DNA of 64,000 nucleotides from an uncultured Elusimicrobia bacterium (GCA_903830945.1 CAIKVT010000036.1:1-64000), one strand, 5' to 3'. Positions 16,786 through 25,679 are shown, counted from the stretch's first letter. Made by a program: numbers and translations. The notes: generated by a model from the sequence alone, not told the origin.

Positions 16786-17757
16786 ATGGACTCCGCTAAA
16801 GAGAAGAGCGTGCCGGGTCAAACTGCGGGTGGTCCGGCCATGCCGAGTCATGCCGGGGCCGGGCATGCGGGCGCAATCCACGGGGCCCATCACCTCCGCC
16901 AGCCGCGGATCCATCATCGCATAGCCCTCATTGTTGGCCTCCTGGCCGCAATCGCGGGGGCGGCGTTCGGCGTGCGCTACTACCTCTGGTCGATGAACCA
17001 TGAGGACACGGATGACGCCTTCATCGACACCCATGTCATCATGATCTCGCCCAAGATCGAGGGGCAGGCCCTTAAAGTTTACGTGGACGACAATCAGCAG
17101 GTCAAGCCGGGCGACCCGCTGGTGGATATAGACCCGGTCGACTATCAGGTCAAGCTCGCCCAGGCGCGCGCCGAGGTGGGCGCGGCCGAGGCCGAGGCGC
17201 GCAAGGCGGCGGGCGATGCGGTCAGCGCCAAGGAACTCTATGGCAAGGATCGCATCTCCCGGCAGTCCTACGACCACGCGGTGGATGAAGCCGACGCGAA
17301 AAAGGCCCAGGCCGAGCTCGCGCGCCAGAAGCTTGACGCCGCCCAGCTCGACATTTCCTATACCCGCATCGCTTCCCCGATCGCGGGCAAGGTGACCCGT
17401 AAGTCGGTGGAGATCCGCTCCTACGTTCATGTGGGTCAGCCGCTTATGGCCATTGTCCCTGATCAAGTCTGGGTGACGGCCAACTTTAAGGAAACTCAAC
17501 TGACCCGCATGCGGCCGGGCCAGAAGGCCGTCATCCGCGTCGACGCCTATCCCGGCCGGATATTCCCGGGACATGTGGATAGCCTCCAAGCCGGAACTGG
17601 GGCGCGCTTCAGCTTGCTGCCTCCGGAGAACGCCACGGGCAACTACGTCAAAGTGGTCCAGCGTGTTCCCGTCAAGATCGTATTTGACGCTCCGTCCGAG
17701 GTTCTGCCGCCGTTGTCACCGGGCATGTCGGTCGTGCCTGCGGTGGACCTCCGCTAG
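16786..17757 (+). CDS. EmrA/HlyD-type membrane fusion protein
   Basis: The protein has 323 residues. A His-rich, unstructured cytoplasmic N-terminus precedes one transmembrane helix (IALIVGLLAAIAGAAFGVRYYLW). Then come DTDDAFIDTHVIMISPKIEGQALKVYVDDNQQVKPGDPLVDID (biotinyl-lipoyl-like domain), a coiled-coil hairpin and a beta-barrel with TRIASPIAGKVTRKSVE and VTANFKETQLTRMRPGQKAVI, all characteristic of EmrA. The chosen ATG follows GGGGGA by 6 bases; an ATG at 16774, directly after the TolC stop, is an alternative. It connects the inner-membrane transporter to the TolC-like channel. Confidence 0.9.
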   Translation: MDSAKEKSVPGQTAGGPAMPSHAGAGHAGAIHGAHHLRQPRIHHRIALIVGLLAAIAGAAFGVRYYLWSMNHEDTDDAFIDTHVIMISPKIEGQALKVYVDDNQQVKPGDPLVDIDPVDYQVKLAQARAEVGAAEAEARKAAGDAVSAKELYGKDRISRQSYDHAVDEADAKKAQAELARQKLDAAQLDISYTRIASPIAGKVTRKSVEIRSYVHVGQPLMAIVPDQVWVTANFKETQLTRMRPGQKAVIRVDAYPGRIFPGHVDSLQAGTGARFSLLPPENATGNYVKVVQRVPVKIVFDAPSEVLPPLSPGMSVVPAVDLR

Positions 17758-17767
17758 AGCGCCAATC

Positions 17768-19372
17768 ATGGCGCAGGGATCGGCGGCCGATTGGCGACCG
17801 AGCCACAATCCGTGGTTGGTCACGATATCCGTGCTTCTGGCCACTTTCATGGAGGTGCTTGACACCTCCATCGCCAACGTGGCCCTGCCGCATATCGCGG
17901 GCAACCTCTCCGCTACCGTCGACGAGTCCGCCTGGGTCCTGACAAGCTACCTGGTCTCCAACGCCATCATCCTTATCGCCGCGGGCTGGATGAGCAGCAT
18001 CTTCGGACGCAAGCGCTACCTGGCCTTTTCCGTGGTCCTTTTCACCGCCGCCTCCGCGCTCTGCGGCATGGCCCAGAGCCTGCCCCAGCTCGTGCTGGCG
18101 CGCATCCTGCAGGGTTTGGGCGGCGGAGGCTTGCAGCCCCTGTGCCAGGCGGTCCTTCTGGAGAGCTTCCCGGTCGAGGAGCGCGGCGTGGCCATGGCGG
18201 CCTACGGGATGGGCATCGTGGTGGCTCCCATCATCGGCCCCACTTTGGGCGGGTGGATCACCGACGCCTACTCCTGGCGCTGGCTCTTCTATATAAACAT
18301 CCCCATCGGCATGGTGGGGCTGTTCATGCAGCAGATGTTCCTGGAGGATCCTCCTTACCTCAAGCGCGTGACCGGCGCGCGCATCGACTTCATCGGCTTC
18401 GGCCTGATGGCGCTGGGCGTGGGGTTGCTGCAGATCGTGCTGGACAAGGGCCAGGAGCTCGATTGGTTCGGCTCGGTCTGGATCCGTTGGGGAGCGCTGG
18501 GCTCAGTGGTGTTCCTGGTGCTCTTCGTGGCCTGGGAGCTGCGGCAGAAGCACCCCGTGGCCAATCTACGCTTGCTGACCAACCGCAATTTTGGCCTGGG
18601 TACCGCTTTCATCGCGGTGTTGGGTGCGGTTCTCTACGGCACCACGGCGCTTTTGCCCATGCTCATGCAGACCTTGATGGGCTATCCGGCCTTGCAATGC
18701 GGCCTGGCCATGACCCCGCGCGGCCTGGGGTCCTTCGTCTCCATGATCGTGGTGGGGCGCATCACGAAGCTGGTGGACAATCGGTTCCTGCTCATGCTGG
18801 GCTTTTGCGGTATCGCCGGGACCATGTGGCTCTTGAGCGGCCTCAACCTGGACGTCGCCCCGCGCAACATCTCTTGGCCGTTGGTCCTCAACGGCTTCAG
18901 CATGGGCTTTGTCTTCGTGCCCTTGACCACGCTCACCATGGCGACCTTGCGCCAGGACGAGATCTACCAAGCGACCAGTATCTACTCGCTGCTGCGCAAC
19001 ATCGGGGCCAGCGTGGGCATCGCGTCCTTGGTGGCCATGAATCTGCGTCATTCCCAGATGCACCAAGTGACCCTCGTTTCGCACCTGACGCCGACCAGCC
19101 CGCTATTCCAGGACCGCCTAGCCGGTCTTTCCGCGACACTGGGGAACCTGGGCGTTCCCGCTTCGCTGCAGGCCGCTTACCAGCTTGTCTACGGCACGGT
19201 TCTGCGGCAGGCCATGCTCCTATCCTTCATGGATGTGTTCCGGTTCCTGGTTTTCATTTGCCTGGTCTGCGCGCCGCTGGCCTTCGTCTTCGAGCGCGGT
19301 CGGCGCAAGGCCTCCGATCCTGAAGAATTGCAGGGGAAGGGTAATCTTATAGCTCCGTCTGAAGTCGTCTAG
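17768..19372 (+). CDS. EmrB/QacA (DHA2) family MFS drug exporter
   Basis: A 534-residue, 14-helix major facilitator. FMEVLDTSIANVALPHIAGNL is motif D1 of the DHA2 family, GWMSSIFGRKRYL is motif A, LARILQGLGGGGLQPL carries motif B, and PIIGPTLGGWITDAYSWRWLF is motif C, typical of drug/proton antiporters. The ATG at 17768 is 10 bases after the membrane fusion gene; the open frame upstream of it overlaps that gene and is not used. With the EmrA- and TolC-like proteins it should export hydrophobic compounds across both membranes. Confidence 0.93.
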   Translation: MAQGSAADWRPSHNPWLVTISVLLATFMEVLDTSIANVALPHIAGNLSATVDESAWVLTSYLVSNAIILIAAGWMSSIFGRKRYLAFSVVLFTAASALCGMAQSLPQLVLARILQGLGGGGLQPLCQAVLLESFPVEERGVAMAAYGMGIVVAPIIGPTLGGWITDAYSWRWLFYINIPIGMVGLFMQQMFLEDPPYLKRVTGARIDFIGFGLMALGVGLLQIVLDKGQELDWFGSVWIRWGALGSVVFLVLFVAWELRQKHPVANLRLLTNRNFGLGTAFIAVLGAVLYGTTALLPMLMQTLMGYPALQCGLAMTPRGLGSFVSMIVVGRITKLVDNRFLLMLGFCGIAGTMWLLSGLNLDVAPRNISWPLVLNGFSMGFVFVPLTTLTMATLRQDEIYQATSIYSLLRNIGASVGIASLVAMNLRHSQMHQVTLVSHLTPTSPLFQDRLAGLSATLGNLGVPASLQAAYQLVYGTVLRQAMLLSFMDVFRFLVFICLVCAPLAFVFERGRRKASDPEELQGKGNLIAPSEVV

Positions 19373-19414
19373 ACTGAAGTTCTTCCTAGTTCGCCGTCGT
19401 GGAGCCCAGGCGCT

Positions 19415-20581
19415 TCAGGGCGATGGATCTTCCTTGCGCTGGTGCGGCGTGGGGGCGTAGATGGGCTGGTTATTGTAGCGTAGGGCGGACCAGGTGTAGC
19501 GGTTCCGCGGGTTCCAGAGGATCCAATTGGTCACCCCCTGGCGGGCCGCCGCCAGGATCTGGGCGCGCACCTGTTCCGCATGGTAATGGAATCCCAGGGA
19601 GAAGTCCTGAAAATAGGGCCGCAGTCGCCAGGCGTCTTCTCCCAGGCGCGTCACCGCGTCGCGGGTCCCGTATTGGATCGTCTTGTAGGGCTCCCTGTTC
19701 GGGCTCTTGAGGCCGTAGATTCCTTTGTGATAGTGCGAAGGGTACATCATGGGTGAGATGAAGTCCACCTGCCGGGTCAGGTCGGAGATGTGCTGGCCGA
19801 TGCCCATGCCGCTGTCGTCCGTAGTGGTCATGCCGAACACGCAGATGGAAAGCTTCACTCCCAGCGGATTGAGGCGCTCCCGGGCCAGGGTCAGAAAGGC
19901 CGCGAGGTTTTCTTTGGCGGTGCTGTCGCTGTGGTTCGGGCGGCAGTAGCGGCATAGGCGCACGTTGCCGTCCGAGGGGAATCGCACGTAGTCGAACTGG
20001 ATCTCATCGAAGCCCGCGGCCGCGGCGCGGGAGGCGATATCCAGGTTGTAGTCCCAGATCTCTCGGCAGTAGGGATCGACCCAGGCCACGCCCTTGGCGT
20101 TGGCCCAGATGCCTCCGCCCGGCGTGTGCACGGCCAGGTCGGGCCGACGGCGGGCCAGATGGTTGTCCTTGAAGAGCACGATGCGGCCGATAGTGTAGAT
20201 GCCGGCATCCTTGAACTCGCGTACGCAGGCGGGCAGGTCCGATATGGCGTTGACGTAGGACCCGGTCTCATGGGCCAGCGGCACTCCGCGGACGAACATG
20301 TATCCGTCGTATTCCTTGAGCGCGATGACCACGGCGTTGAGGCCAGCGGTCTTCATGTTGCGGATGAGGGCCTTGCGGGTTTTGGGCGATCCCGCGCCCC
20401 ATCCGGTCAGGTGCACCCCGTGCAGGGGTTTGACCCAAGGAGGCGGCGCGACGGCAGCGGTGGCGATGCCTTCCGGTCTGGCGGCGTCGGAAGAGACGAA
20501 GACGGCCGGCGATTCGGGGCCGGGTTCCGCGGCTTGGACGGCGGTGGCCAGCAAGAGAGATGCGCAGAAGTGGATGAGCAT
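19415..20581 (-). CDS. Exported DUF4015 putative glycoside hydrolase
   Basis: The 388-residue protein has a signal peptide (MLIHFCASLLLATAVQAAE) and then a TIM-barrel domain of the DUF4015 / GH-like family: VHLTGWGAGSPKTRKALIRNMKTAGLNAVVI, ALKEYDGYM, VDPYCREIWDYNLDIASRAAAAGFDEIQFDYVRFPSDG (acidic pair likely catalytic) and VDFISPMMYPSHY. Family members are thought to act on polysaccharides outside the cell. The ATG at 20581 is chosen because the -10 TATCCT ends 7 bases before it, while the ATG at 20587 lies inside the promoter spacer. It converges with the efflux operon. Confidence 0.83.
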   Translation of the reverse strand: MLIHFCASLLLATAVQAAEPGPESPAVFVSSDAARPEGIATAAVAPPPWVKPLHGVHLTGWGAGSPKTRKALIRNMKTAGLNAVVIALKEYDGYMFVRGVPLAHETGSYVNAISDLPACVREFKDAGIYTIGRIVLFKDNHLARRRPDLAVHTPGGGIWANAKGVAWVDPYCREIWDYNLDIASRAAAAGFDEIQFDYVRFPSDGNVRLCRYCRPNHSDSTAKENLAAFLTLARERLNPLGVKLSICVFGMTTTDDSGMGIGQHISDLTRQVDFISPMMYPSHYHKGIYGLKSPNREPYKTIQYGTRDAVTRLGEDAWRLRPYFQDFSLGFHYHAEQVRAQILAAARQGVTNWILWNPRNRYTWSALRYNNQPIYAPTPHQRKEDPSP

Positions 20582-20588
20582 CCCCATC

Positions 20589-20597
20589 AGGATATCA
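20589..20597 (-). promoter_or_regulatory. Extended -10, leaderless promoter of the DUF4015 gene
   Basis: Minus-strand TGATATCCT, preceded by TTT, ends 7 bases before the ATG at 20581. It resembles TTTTGATATCAT in front of 51029. Confidence 0.5.
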
Positions 20598-20606
20598 AAA
20601 TCAATA

Positions 20607-21389
20607 CTATCGGGGCATGAGGACCAGGTTCAGCCATGGGTGGTCCTCGTCTGGCGGGGGCAAAAACGGCATATGCAGCACCTCGGACTGCAGGAATAGA
20701 TTCCCGGCTTCCTGCCGCCGCTCTGGACCCATCTGCCGGTAGGGGGGCTCGTTCTCATCGAGGTAGTTGCTTTGGTAGCGCGGGTGTCGGACCGTAACGT
20801 CGTAGCCCCTGGTGCTGAGCTGGGGCGCCTTAAGGCAGTAGTGGCCGGCGCTGTCCGTGCGCGCGAGCAGGCGCTTTCCTGTGGCACGCGAGACGAAGGT
20901 TACCCGCGCCCCGGAGACCGGTTTAAGACTGTAGAGGTCATAGACTAGGCCGCGGACCGTCCAGTAGCCGGGCTGAGACGGCTTGATGGGGGGCGGTGGG
21001 GTATCCGCGTGGCTCGTCGGCGCAGGGGCTGGAGCCGCCGCCGGGGGCGCGGAAACGAGGGAGGGCGGCTCGGCCTGGGCCGGTGGGGTGCTTTGTGGTT
21101 GGCCGTGGAGGTACTCGTCGATCCGAGCGAGGACGAAGGCCTTGGCGGAGCGGCAGGTGTTTATGAGTTCTCTGCGGTGCTGCCATCCCAGGGCTCCGCC
21201 GGCGATGGCGAGGCCCGCCAGAACAGCCCAGCGCGTGATTTTCCGCCTTCGTCGGATCGGCGCTTGCTGCACCGCGATGATGCCGCGCATGATCTCGGGC
21301 CGGGAACGTCCCCTCAGGCATATCGGACAGCAGTCGGCGGAGGGGTCGATCTCAGAATGGCACCCGGGGCACTGAACCGTGTCCTTCAC
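20607..21389 (-). CDS. Zinc-ribbon membrane protein with carboxypeptidase-regulatory-like domain
   Basis: The 260-residue protein starts with GTG at 21389. CPGCHSEIDPSADCCPICLRG is a zinc ribbon (CxxC...CxxC). A transmembrane helix (AVLAGLAIAGGALGW) and a Pro/Ala linker follow. The C-terminal domain (TVRGLVYDLYSLKPVSGARVTFVSRATGKRLLARTDSAGHYCLK) is the beta-sandwich of carboxypeptidase-regulatory/CarboxypepD_reg-like proteins. It is probably anchored with the ribbon inside and the sandwich outside. Function unknown. It is read divergently from the nifU operon. Confidence 0.72.
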   Translation of the reverse strand: MKDTVQCPGCHSEIDPSADCCPICLRGRSRPEIMRGIIAVQQAPIRRRRKITRWAVLAGLAIAGGALGWQHRRELINTCRSAKAFVLARIDEYLHGQPQSTPPAQAEPPSLVSAPPAAAPAPAPTSHADTPPPPIKPSQPGYWTVRGLVYDLYSLKPVSGARVTFVSRATGKRLLARTDSAGHYCLKAPQLSTRGYDVTVRHPRYQSNYLDENEPPYRQMGPERRQEAGNLFLQSEVLHMPFLPPPDEDHPWLNLVLMPR

Positions 21390-21395
21390 ACCACA

Positions 21396-21401
21396 ATCAT
21401 A
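21396..21401 (-). promoter_or_regulatory. -10 box, leaderless promoter of the zinc-ribbon gene
   Basis: Minus-strand TATGAT ends 6 bases before the GTG at 21389. On the plus strand TAGAAT (21403-21408) may serve the divergent nifU operon, so the two promoters would almost touch. Confidence 0.42.
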
Positions 21402-21488
21402 CTAGAATCGCAGTCCGCGGGCTAACGGCGAGCGTCAGAAGTGGTAGACTATATCCACGGCGACGGCGTACGCAAGGGAGGCCGGCAA

Positions 21489-21716
21489 ATGTTCAAGGAT
21501 AAGGTTCTCAAGGCTCTGGAGAAGATCCGCCCCAGCCTGCAGGCGGACGGCGGCGATATCGAGTTGGTGGGCGTGGACGAGGCCAAGGGCTTAGTCAAGG
21601 TTTCCCTGCGCGGAGCCTGCGGCTGCTGCCCGCATGCGGCCATGACCCTCAAGGGCGGCGTGGAGCGGATGCTCAAAGCAGATGTCCCCGAGGTCAAAGA
21701 GGTCGTGGCGGTCTGA
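21489..21716 (+). CDS. NifU-like iron-sulfur scaffold (C-terminal domain type)
   Basis: A 75-residue stand-alone NifU_C/Nfu domain: VLKALEKIRPSLQADGGDIELVGVD and the Fe-S ligand motif GACGCCPHAAMTLKGGVE with Cys44 and Cys47 (an extra Cys46 lies between them). Such proteins carry or deliver [4Fe-4S] clusters. The ATG at 21489 follows GGGAGG by 8 bases; the longer frame from 21441 is not needed. NadA, a [4Fe-4S] enzyme, is the last gene of this operon, so a delivery role to NadA is plausible. Confidence 0.88.
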   Translation: MFKDKVLKALEKIRPSLQADGGDIELVGVDEAKGLVKVSLRGACGCCPHAAMTLKGGVERMLKADVPEVKEVVAV

Positions 21717-22528
21717 AGATAGACCTGCACACGCACTCCACTTATTCGGACGGCACGGCCACTCCCGCCGAGGTCGTGGCGCGGGCCGAAGCCGCAGGGG
21801 TCGCTCTGCTCGTGCTCAGCGACCATGATAGTGTCTCGGGCTTTTCTGAGGCTCAAGCGGCGGCGCAGGGGCGGAGGCTGGATCTTTACTGCGGCGTGGA
21901 GATCAATACCCGGCATGGGGAGAACGTTCATATCCTGGGCTACGGCATCCGCGCGCAGGATCCGCGGCTCCTCGAGGCCCTCGCCGAGTTCCGCGAGCGG
22001 AGAGTCCGGAGGCTGTGTGGTATGCTCGAGAAGCTTAAGGCTTTGGGAGTGGAACTGACCTATGAGGACGTGCGCGGGGTTTCTCCGGAGACCTTGGGTC
22101 GGGCCCATGTGGCTGACGCTCTCAGGCGCAAGGGCGTGGTGCCGACTCGCGCCGAGGCGTTTCGTCGTTTTCTGGCTCAAGGGCGTCCCGCGTACGTCGA
22201 ATCCTTGGGGCCTTCGGTCGCAGAGGCGATCGCGCTTGTCCGCGGGGCGGGAGGTTTCGCGGTCATCGCGCACCCGGGAACGGTCGCTGATAAAGAGGAG
22301 ATCGAGGGCTGGGTCAAGGCGGGCTTGGAGGGCATCGAGGTTTATTACGCCGGACACTCCCCTTCGGATATTGCCCGATTCCAGGCTCTGGCCGATCGTT
22401 TCAATCTGGTCGTGACCGGCGGCAGCGACTATCATGGACGCGGCAGCGGCCGTGAGGGACCCATGGGTGTCGAGGTTCCGGAGGAGGTCGGACGATGCTT
22501 TCTGGAAAGGTTGACGCGATGCGGCTGA
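21713..22528 (+). CDS. PHP-domain phosphoesterase, probable CTG start
   Basis: The protein is about 271 residues. The first metal motif IDLHTHSTYSDGT is encoded upstream of the first ATG/GTG in the frame (GTG 21776), so that start cannot be right. The only sensible start is CTG 21713, overlapping the nifU stop as CTGA, in the position where ATGA overlaps are found elsewhere in this window. Further PHP motifs are LLVLSDHDSVSGF, CGVEINTR, AVIAHPGTV and GGSDYHG. The family includes the 3',5'-nucleoside bisphosphate phosphatase YciV/RnaAM; the substrate here is unproven. AGAGG lies about 10 bases before the CTG. Confidence 0.85.
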   Translation: MKIDLHTHSTYSDGTATPAEVVARAEAAGVALLVLSDHDSVSGFSEAQAAAQGRRLDLYCGVEINTRHGENVHILGYGIRAQDPRLLEALAEFRERRVRRLCGMLEKLKALGVELTYEDVRGVSPETLGRAHVADALRRKGVVPTRAEAFRRFLAQGRPAYVESLGPSVAEAIALVRGAGGFAVIAHPGTVADKEEIEGWVKAGLEGIEVYYAGHSPSDIARFQALADRFNLVVTGGSDYHGRGSGREGPMGVEVPEEVGRCFLERLTRCG

Positions 22529-23232
22529 TCGCCCACCGCGGCGCCAGCGGCCTGGCTCCGGAGAATACTCTGGCGTCGTTCCGGCTGGCTATGGAGCTGG
22601 GCGCCGAGGCGGTGGAATTCGATGTGCACCAAGCCGCGGACAAGGAGCTGATGGTCATCCACGACGAAAGTCTGCGCCGCACGGCCGGCTGGCCCGAGCA
22701 CATCCGGGACCTCACCTGGCAGGAGCTCTGTCGGTTCGACGTGGGCTCCTGGTTCGACGCACGTTTTTCCGCAGAGAGGATCCCACGGCTTGACGAGGTC
22801 CTGGATGTCGTGGGCAAGAAGACCGAGGTGCATCTGGAGCTCAAGCGCGGCTCGGCCATCTATCCTGGCATCGAGGGCCGTGTGGTCGAACTCCTGCGCC
22901 GGCGGCGGGCGCTCAAGACCTGCGTGGTGTCGAGCTTCGATCATCAGGCCCTGCGCGCTGTCCGCGCTCTGGAGCCGAAGGCTCGTTTGGGATATCTTCT
23001 GGGTGATACTCCGATCGCAGCCGCCTGGGAGGAGATCAGGGAGCTCTCAGCCGAGAGCCTGCACTTGAGCCTCCGGCAGGTCAACGCCGCCCGCGTGGCG
23101 GGCGGACACCGCAGGCGCCTGCGGGTGCTGGTCTATACGGTCAATGACGCGGCCGAGGCGCATCGCCTGCGCAAAATCGGGGTTGACGGCGTGTTCACGA
23201 ATTTCCCCCGGTTGCTGGAGAAGACCGTCTGA
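22519..23232 (+). CDS. Glycerophosphodiester phosphodiesterase
   Basis: The 237-residue protein shows the GDPD signature: LIAHRGASGLAPENTLASF (catalytic His and Glu), AVEFDVHQAADKELMVIHDE (metal ligands and second His) and a C-terminal VYTVNDAAEAHRLRKIGVDGVFTNFP. It hydrolyses glycerophosphodiesters to sn-glycerol-3-phosphate and an alcohol. No signal peptide is seen, so it acts in the cytoplasm. The ATG at 22519 follows GGAAAGG by 7 bases and overlaps the PHP gene by 10 bases, so the two are translationally coupled. Confidence 0.9.
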   Translation: MRLIAHRGASGLAPENTLASFRLAMELGAEAVEFDVHQAADKELMVIHDESLRRTAGWPEHIRDLTWQELCRFDVGSWFDARFSAERIPRLDEVLDVVGKKTEVHLELKRGSAIYPGIEGRVVELLRRRRALKTCVVSSFDHQALRAVRALEPKARLGYLLGDTPIAAAWEEIRELSAESLHLSLRQVNAARVAGGHRRRLRVLVYTVNDAAEAHRLRKIGVDGVFTNFPRLLEKTV

Positions 23233-24284
23233 AGGCCTTGAAAGCGCCGCCGCCGTCCGCCGCGGAGCTTCGACGTGAGATGGATCGTCTCGCTGGCGCG
23301 GGGCTGGCGGATCTCGGCTTTTGCGAGAAGGACCTGGCCCAGACCGCGTCTCTGACGTGGAGGATCAACGTCCTCAAAGGAGAGCGTCAGGCCGTCATCC
23401 CGGGGCATGTCTATCAGCGGCCGGAGCTCCTCGTGGGCGTGGCTGACTTCGTGGGCGACTCCTACAAGCTGGCCAAGCTTTGCGCGCAGTCGCCGGCCAA
23501 GGTTATCGTCTTCTGCGGCGTGCGCTTTATGGCTGAGACGGCCAAGATCCTCAACCCGGAGAAGACGGTGCTTCTGCCCGCTCCCGGGGCCGGCTGCTCG
23601 CTTTCCGAGAGCATCACGGTCGCGGAGGTGCGTCGGCTCAGGGCCCAGCACCCCGGCGTTCCGGTCGCGACCTACATCAACACCTCAGCCGCGGTCAAGG
23701 CCGAATCGGATGTCATCGTGACCAGTGCAAACGCGGCCTGCATACTCGGCCGGCTTTTCGCCAAGCACCCCAAGGTGATCTTCATCCCGGACGAGTTGAT
23801 GGGCCGCAACTTGGCCGCCGCCCTGGGTAAGAAGGTCGGAGAGGAGCTCATCATCTGGAAGGGCACCTGCATCGTGCACGACAAGTTCGACGCCTTCGCG
23901 ATCGCCCTCTACCGCGAGATATATCCGGGCGTCAGGATCTTGGCCCACGCGGAATGCAGCCCGGCGCTGGTGGCCTTGGTCGATTTCGTCGGCGGAACCG
24001 GTGACATGATGGGCTACGTGGAGAAGACCCGGGCGCCGTACTATATGCTGGTGACCGAGTGCGGCCTCGGCGAGCTGGCCCGGATGCGTTTTCCAGAAAA
24101 GAACTTCGTGTTCATGTGCCGGCTGTGTCCCTACATGAAGATGACCGACCTGCGCGGCGTCCTGCGCGCGCTCGAGGACCCTCCGCTGTCGGCCCGTCTC
24201 GAGGTCCCTGCCGATATCGCGGTCCGGGCCAAGGCCGCGGTGCGCCGCATGTTCGAGCTGGCCGAAGACACGGTCAAGCTCTAA
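23229..24284 (+). CDS. nadA: Quinolinate synthase NadA
   Basis: The roughly 350-residue protein matches NadA, which condenses iminoaspartate and dihydroxyacetone phosphate to quinolinate in NAD synthesis. The three [4Fe-4S] cysteines lie in VIVFCGVRFMAETAKIL, VTECGLGELARMRFPEK and MCRLCPYMKM. The triad of triangular subdomains shows as GHVYQRPELLVGVADFVGDSYKLA, YINTSAAVKAESDVIVTSANA and WKGTCIVHD. Two non-ATG starts are possible: CTG 23229, overlapping the previous stop as CTGA with GGAG 8 bases upstream, or TTG 23238, which has its only GGA-like sequence too close. I favour the CTG. Confidence 0.93.
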   Translation: MKALKAPPPSAAELRREMDRLAGAGLADLGFCEKDLAQTASLTWRINVLKGERQAVIPGHVYQRPELLVGVADFVGDSYKLAKLCAQSPAKVIVFCGVRFMAETAKILNPEKTVLLPAPGAGCSLSESITVAEVRRLRAQHPGVPVATYINTSAAVKAESDVIVTSANAACILGRLFAKHPKVIFIPDELMGRNLAAALGKKVGEELIIWKGTCIVHDKFDAFAIALYREIYPGVRILAHAECSPALVALVDFVGGTGDMMGYVEKTRAPYYMLVTECGLGELARMRFPEKNFVFMCRLCPYMKMTDLRGVLRALEDPPLSARLEVPADIAVRAKAAVRRMFELAEDTVKL

Positions 24285-24312
24285 CGAGGATCCGCTTCTC
24301 CGAGAGGGGACG

Positions 24313-25596
24313 TCAAGGATTGGCGGAGGCGGGATCGGCCGGCATCGGGCTGCGCGCGGGGGTCGTAACTGCGGCATCCGCCGGAGGGTAAGGGTCCAGG
24401 CGTTGGGGGACGTAGATGTGGACTTGGCCGGCGTTGGCCGCATTGGCCAGGCAGTCGAGTTTGACCTCGTGGAATTTGTAGCTGGAGGCGCGCAGGGGTT
24501 CGATCGAGGTGATCACTTCGATATGGCCCGATTTGTTGTTGAAGCCGCATGCCTTGCGGTCGAATACGACGATGCTGCCCTTGACCAAGGGGTCCACGCG
24601 CAGGTCGAGCCGCCGCAGCGGCGCCTGGCGCCCGGCGAATGGGTCCTTCCGTGATTCGATCTTGTTCATGGCCCAGGCGAAGCTGTAGGCGCGGCGTGGA
24701 CGCCGCGAGTCCCCCTTGGCTGTGACCTCTGCGCGATAATCGTCGCTCCAAAGCCCGGTCTTCTGGAGCGCCATGCGTACCCATTCGTAACAGCGCCCTC
24801 GGCGGCGGCGGCGGGTGTGCCGGTTCCAGCCATCGGCGCCCTCGGCGGCCGCCGAGGCCAGTTCATCGGCGCGCTTCCAGTCGATGGCGTCGAGTACGCT
24901 TTGGGACGGGCCCTGCGGGTCGGGTGGCGGGGCCACCACGGCGCGCCCGCGGTGCCGTTTGCGGCCCGATCGTGCCGTGGGCTTGAGCTGAGGACTCTGG
25001 GTCGAGGCAGGCTTGCCGAAGAGGCCCGCCACATAGAGGACGCGCCTCTGTAGGTCCGGTGTGCGCATGGCTTCGGTGAGTTCGGAGAAGCCTTGCTCCT
25101 GTTGTGGCGTCAGGGGGCGGTCCCGGGGCCTGACCCGGTCTTGGTATCTCGGCAGGGCGGATTCCGGGGGATCGATGCTCAGGCGCGCGGCCACGTGTAT
25201 GACCATGTCGGCGTAGGTGGTCATGTCCTCCGGGCCGCGCCCCAACGCAAGGTAGGCGATCTGCGATGCCAGTGACTTGAGGTCGTCGATGTCTTTGGCG
25301 AAGACATCAACGAAATTCTTGGGGAAAGGGAAATCCGTGTCGGGCAGCGGCGCGCGGCCGGTCGGGTCCAGGAATGAGGCTCGCGCCTGAGCCAGGAATT
25401 CCCGGCGGGTCGCCGCCATGGCGGCGGGGTCCGGGGCCCAGGCGACGGCCGGCGCTTCGGGGTTCTTCTCGTCGCCTTTGACTTGGGCCGAGGCCGTAGC
25501 GGCACCTGCGCCTGCGGCGCAGGCCAGACTCAGGGCGCAGGTCCGAAGTGGACGGCCCCAGCGCCGTTTTTTCATCAAAGGAAGACTTGAGATCAT
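24313..25596 (-). CDS. Exported protein with NlpC/CHAP-like C-terminal domain
   Basis: The 427-residue protein has a signal peptide (LSLACAAGAGAATASA). The middle is a helical, unassigned region. A basic stretch HTRRRRRGRCYEWVRMALQKTGL contains Cys269, followed by KGSIVVFDRKACG and SGHIEVITSIE with His358. The order Cys - GDVVxF-like - GHI/V matches CHAP/NlpC-P60 cysteine amidases that cleave peptidoglycan peptides. The overall similarity is weak, so enzymatic activity is inferred. ATG 25596 or 25575 could start it. It is divergent from the U32 gene and converges with nadA. Confidence 0.6.
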   Translation of the reverse strand: MISSLPLMKKRRWGRPLRTCALSLACAAGAGAATASAQVKGDEKNPEAPAVAWAPDPAAMAATRREFLAQARASFLDPTGRAPLPDTDFPFPKNFVDVFAKDIDDLKSLASQIAYLALGRGPEDMTTYADMVIHVAARLSIDPPESALPRYQDRVRPRDRPLTPQQEQGFSELTEAMRTPDLQRRVLYVAGLFGKPASTQSPQLKPTARSGRKRHRGRAVVAPPPDPQGPSQSVLDAIDWKRADELASAAAEGADGWNRHTRRRRRGRCYEWVRMALQKTGLWSDDYRAEVTAKGDSRRPRRAYSFAWAMNKIESRKDPFAGRQAPLRRLDLRVDPLVKGSIVVFDRKACGFNNKSGHIEVITSIEPLRASSYKFHEVKLDCLANAANAGQVHIYVPQRLDPYPPADAAVTTPARSPMPADPASANP

Positions 25597-25654
25597 GTTG
25601 TAAAAATCAGGTTGTGGATTCGTGTATTTGTTACGAATGACGCTCCCGAGTGGA

Positions 25655-25660
25655 TATAAT
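25655..25660 (+). promoter_or_regulatory. Perfect -10 box for the U32 gene
   Basis: TATAAT lies 19 bases before the ATG at 25680; TTACGA (25631-25636) 18 bases upstream is a modest -35. The predicted leader is only about 12-13 bases, without a Shine-Dalgarno. Confidence 0.55.
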
Positions 25661-25679
25661 ACTAAGAACCGGCTTATCT

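Noticed and set aside
17573-17767. N-terminal extension of the EmrB-like gene from 17573
   Set aside because: Lies inside the EmrA-like gene; the ATG at 17768 gives the normal DHA2 N-terminus.
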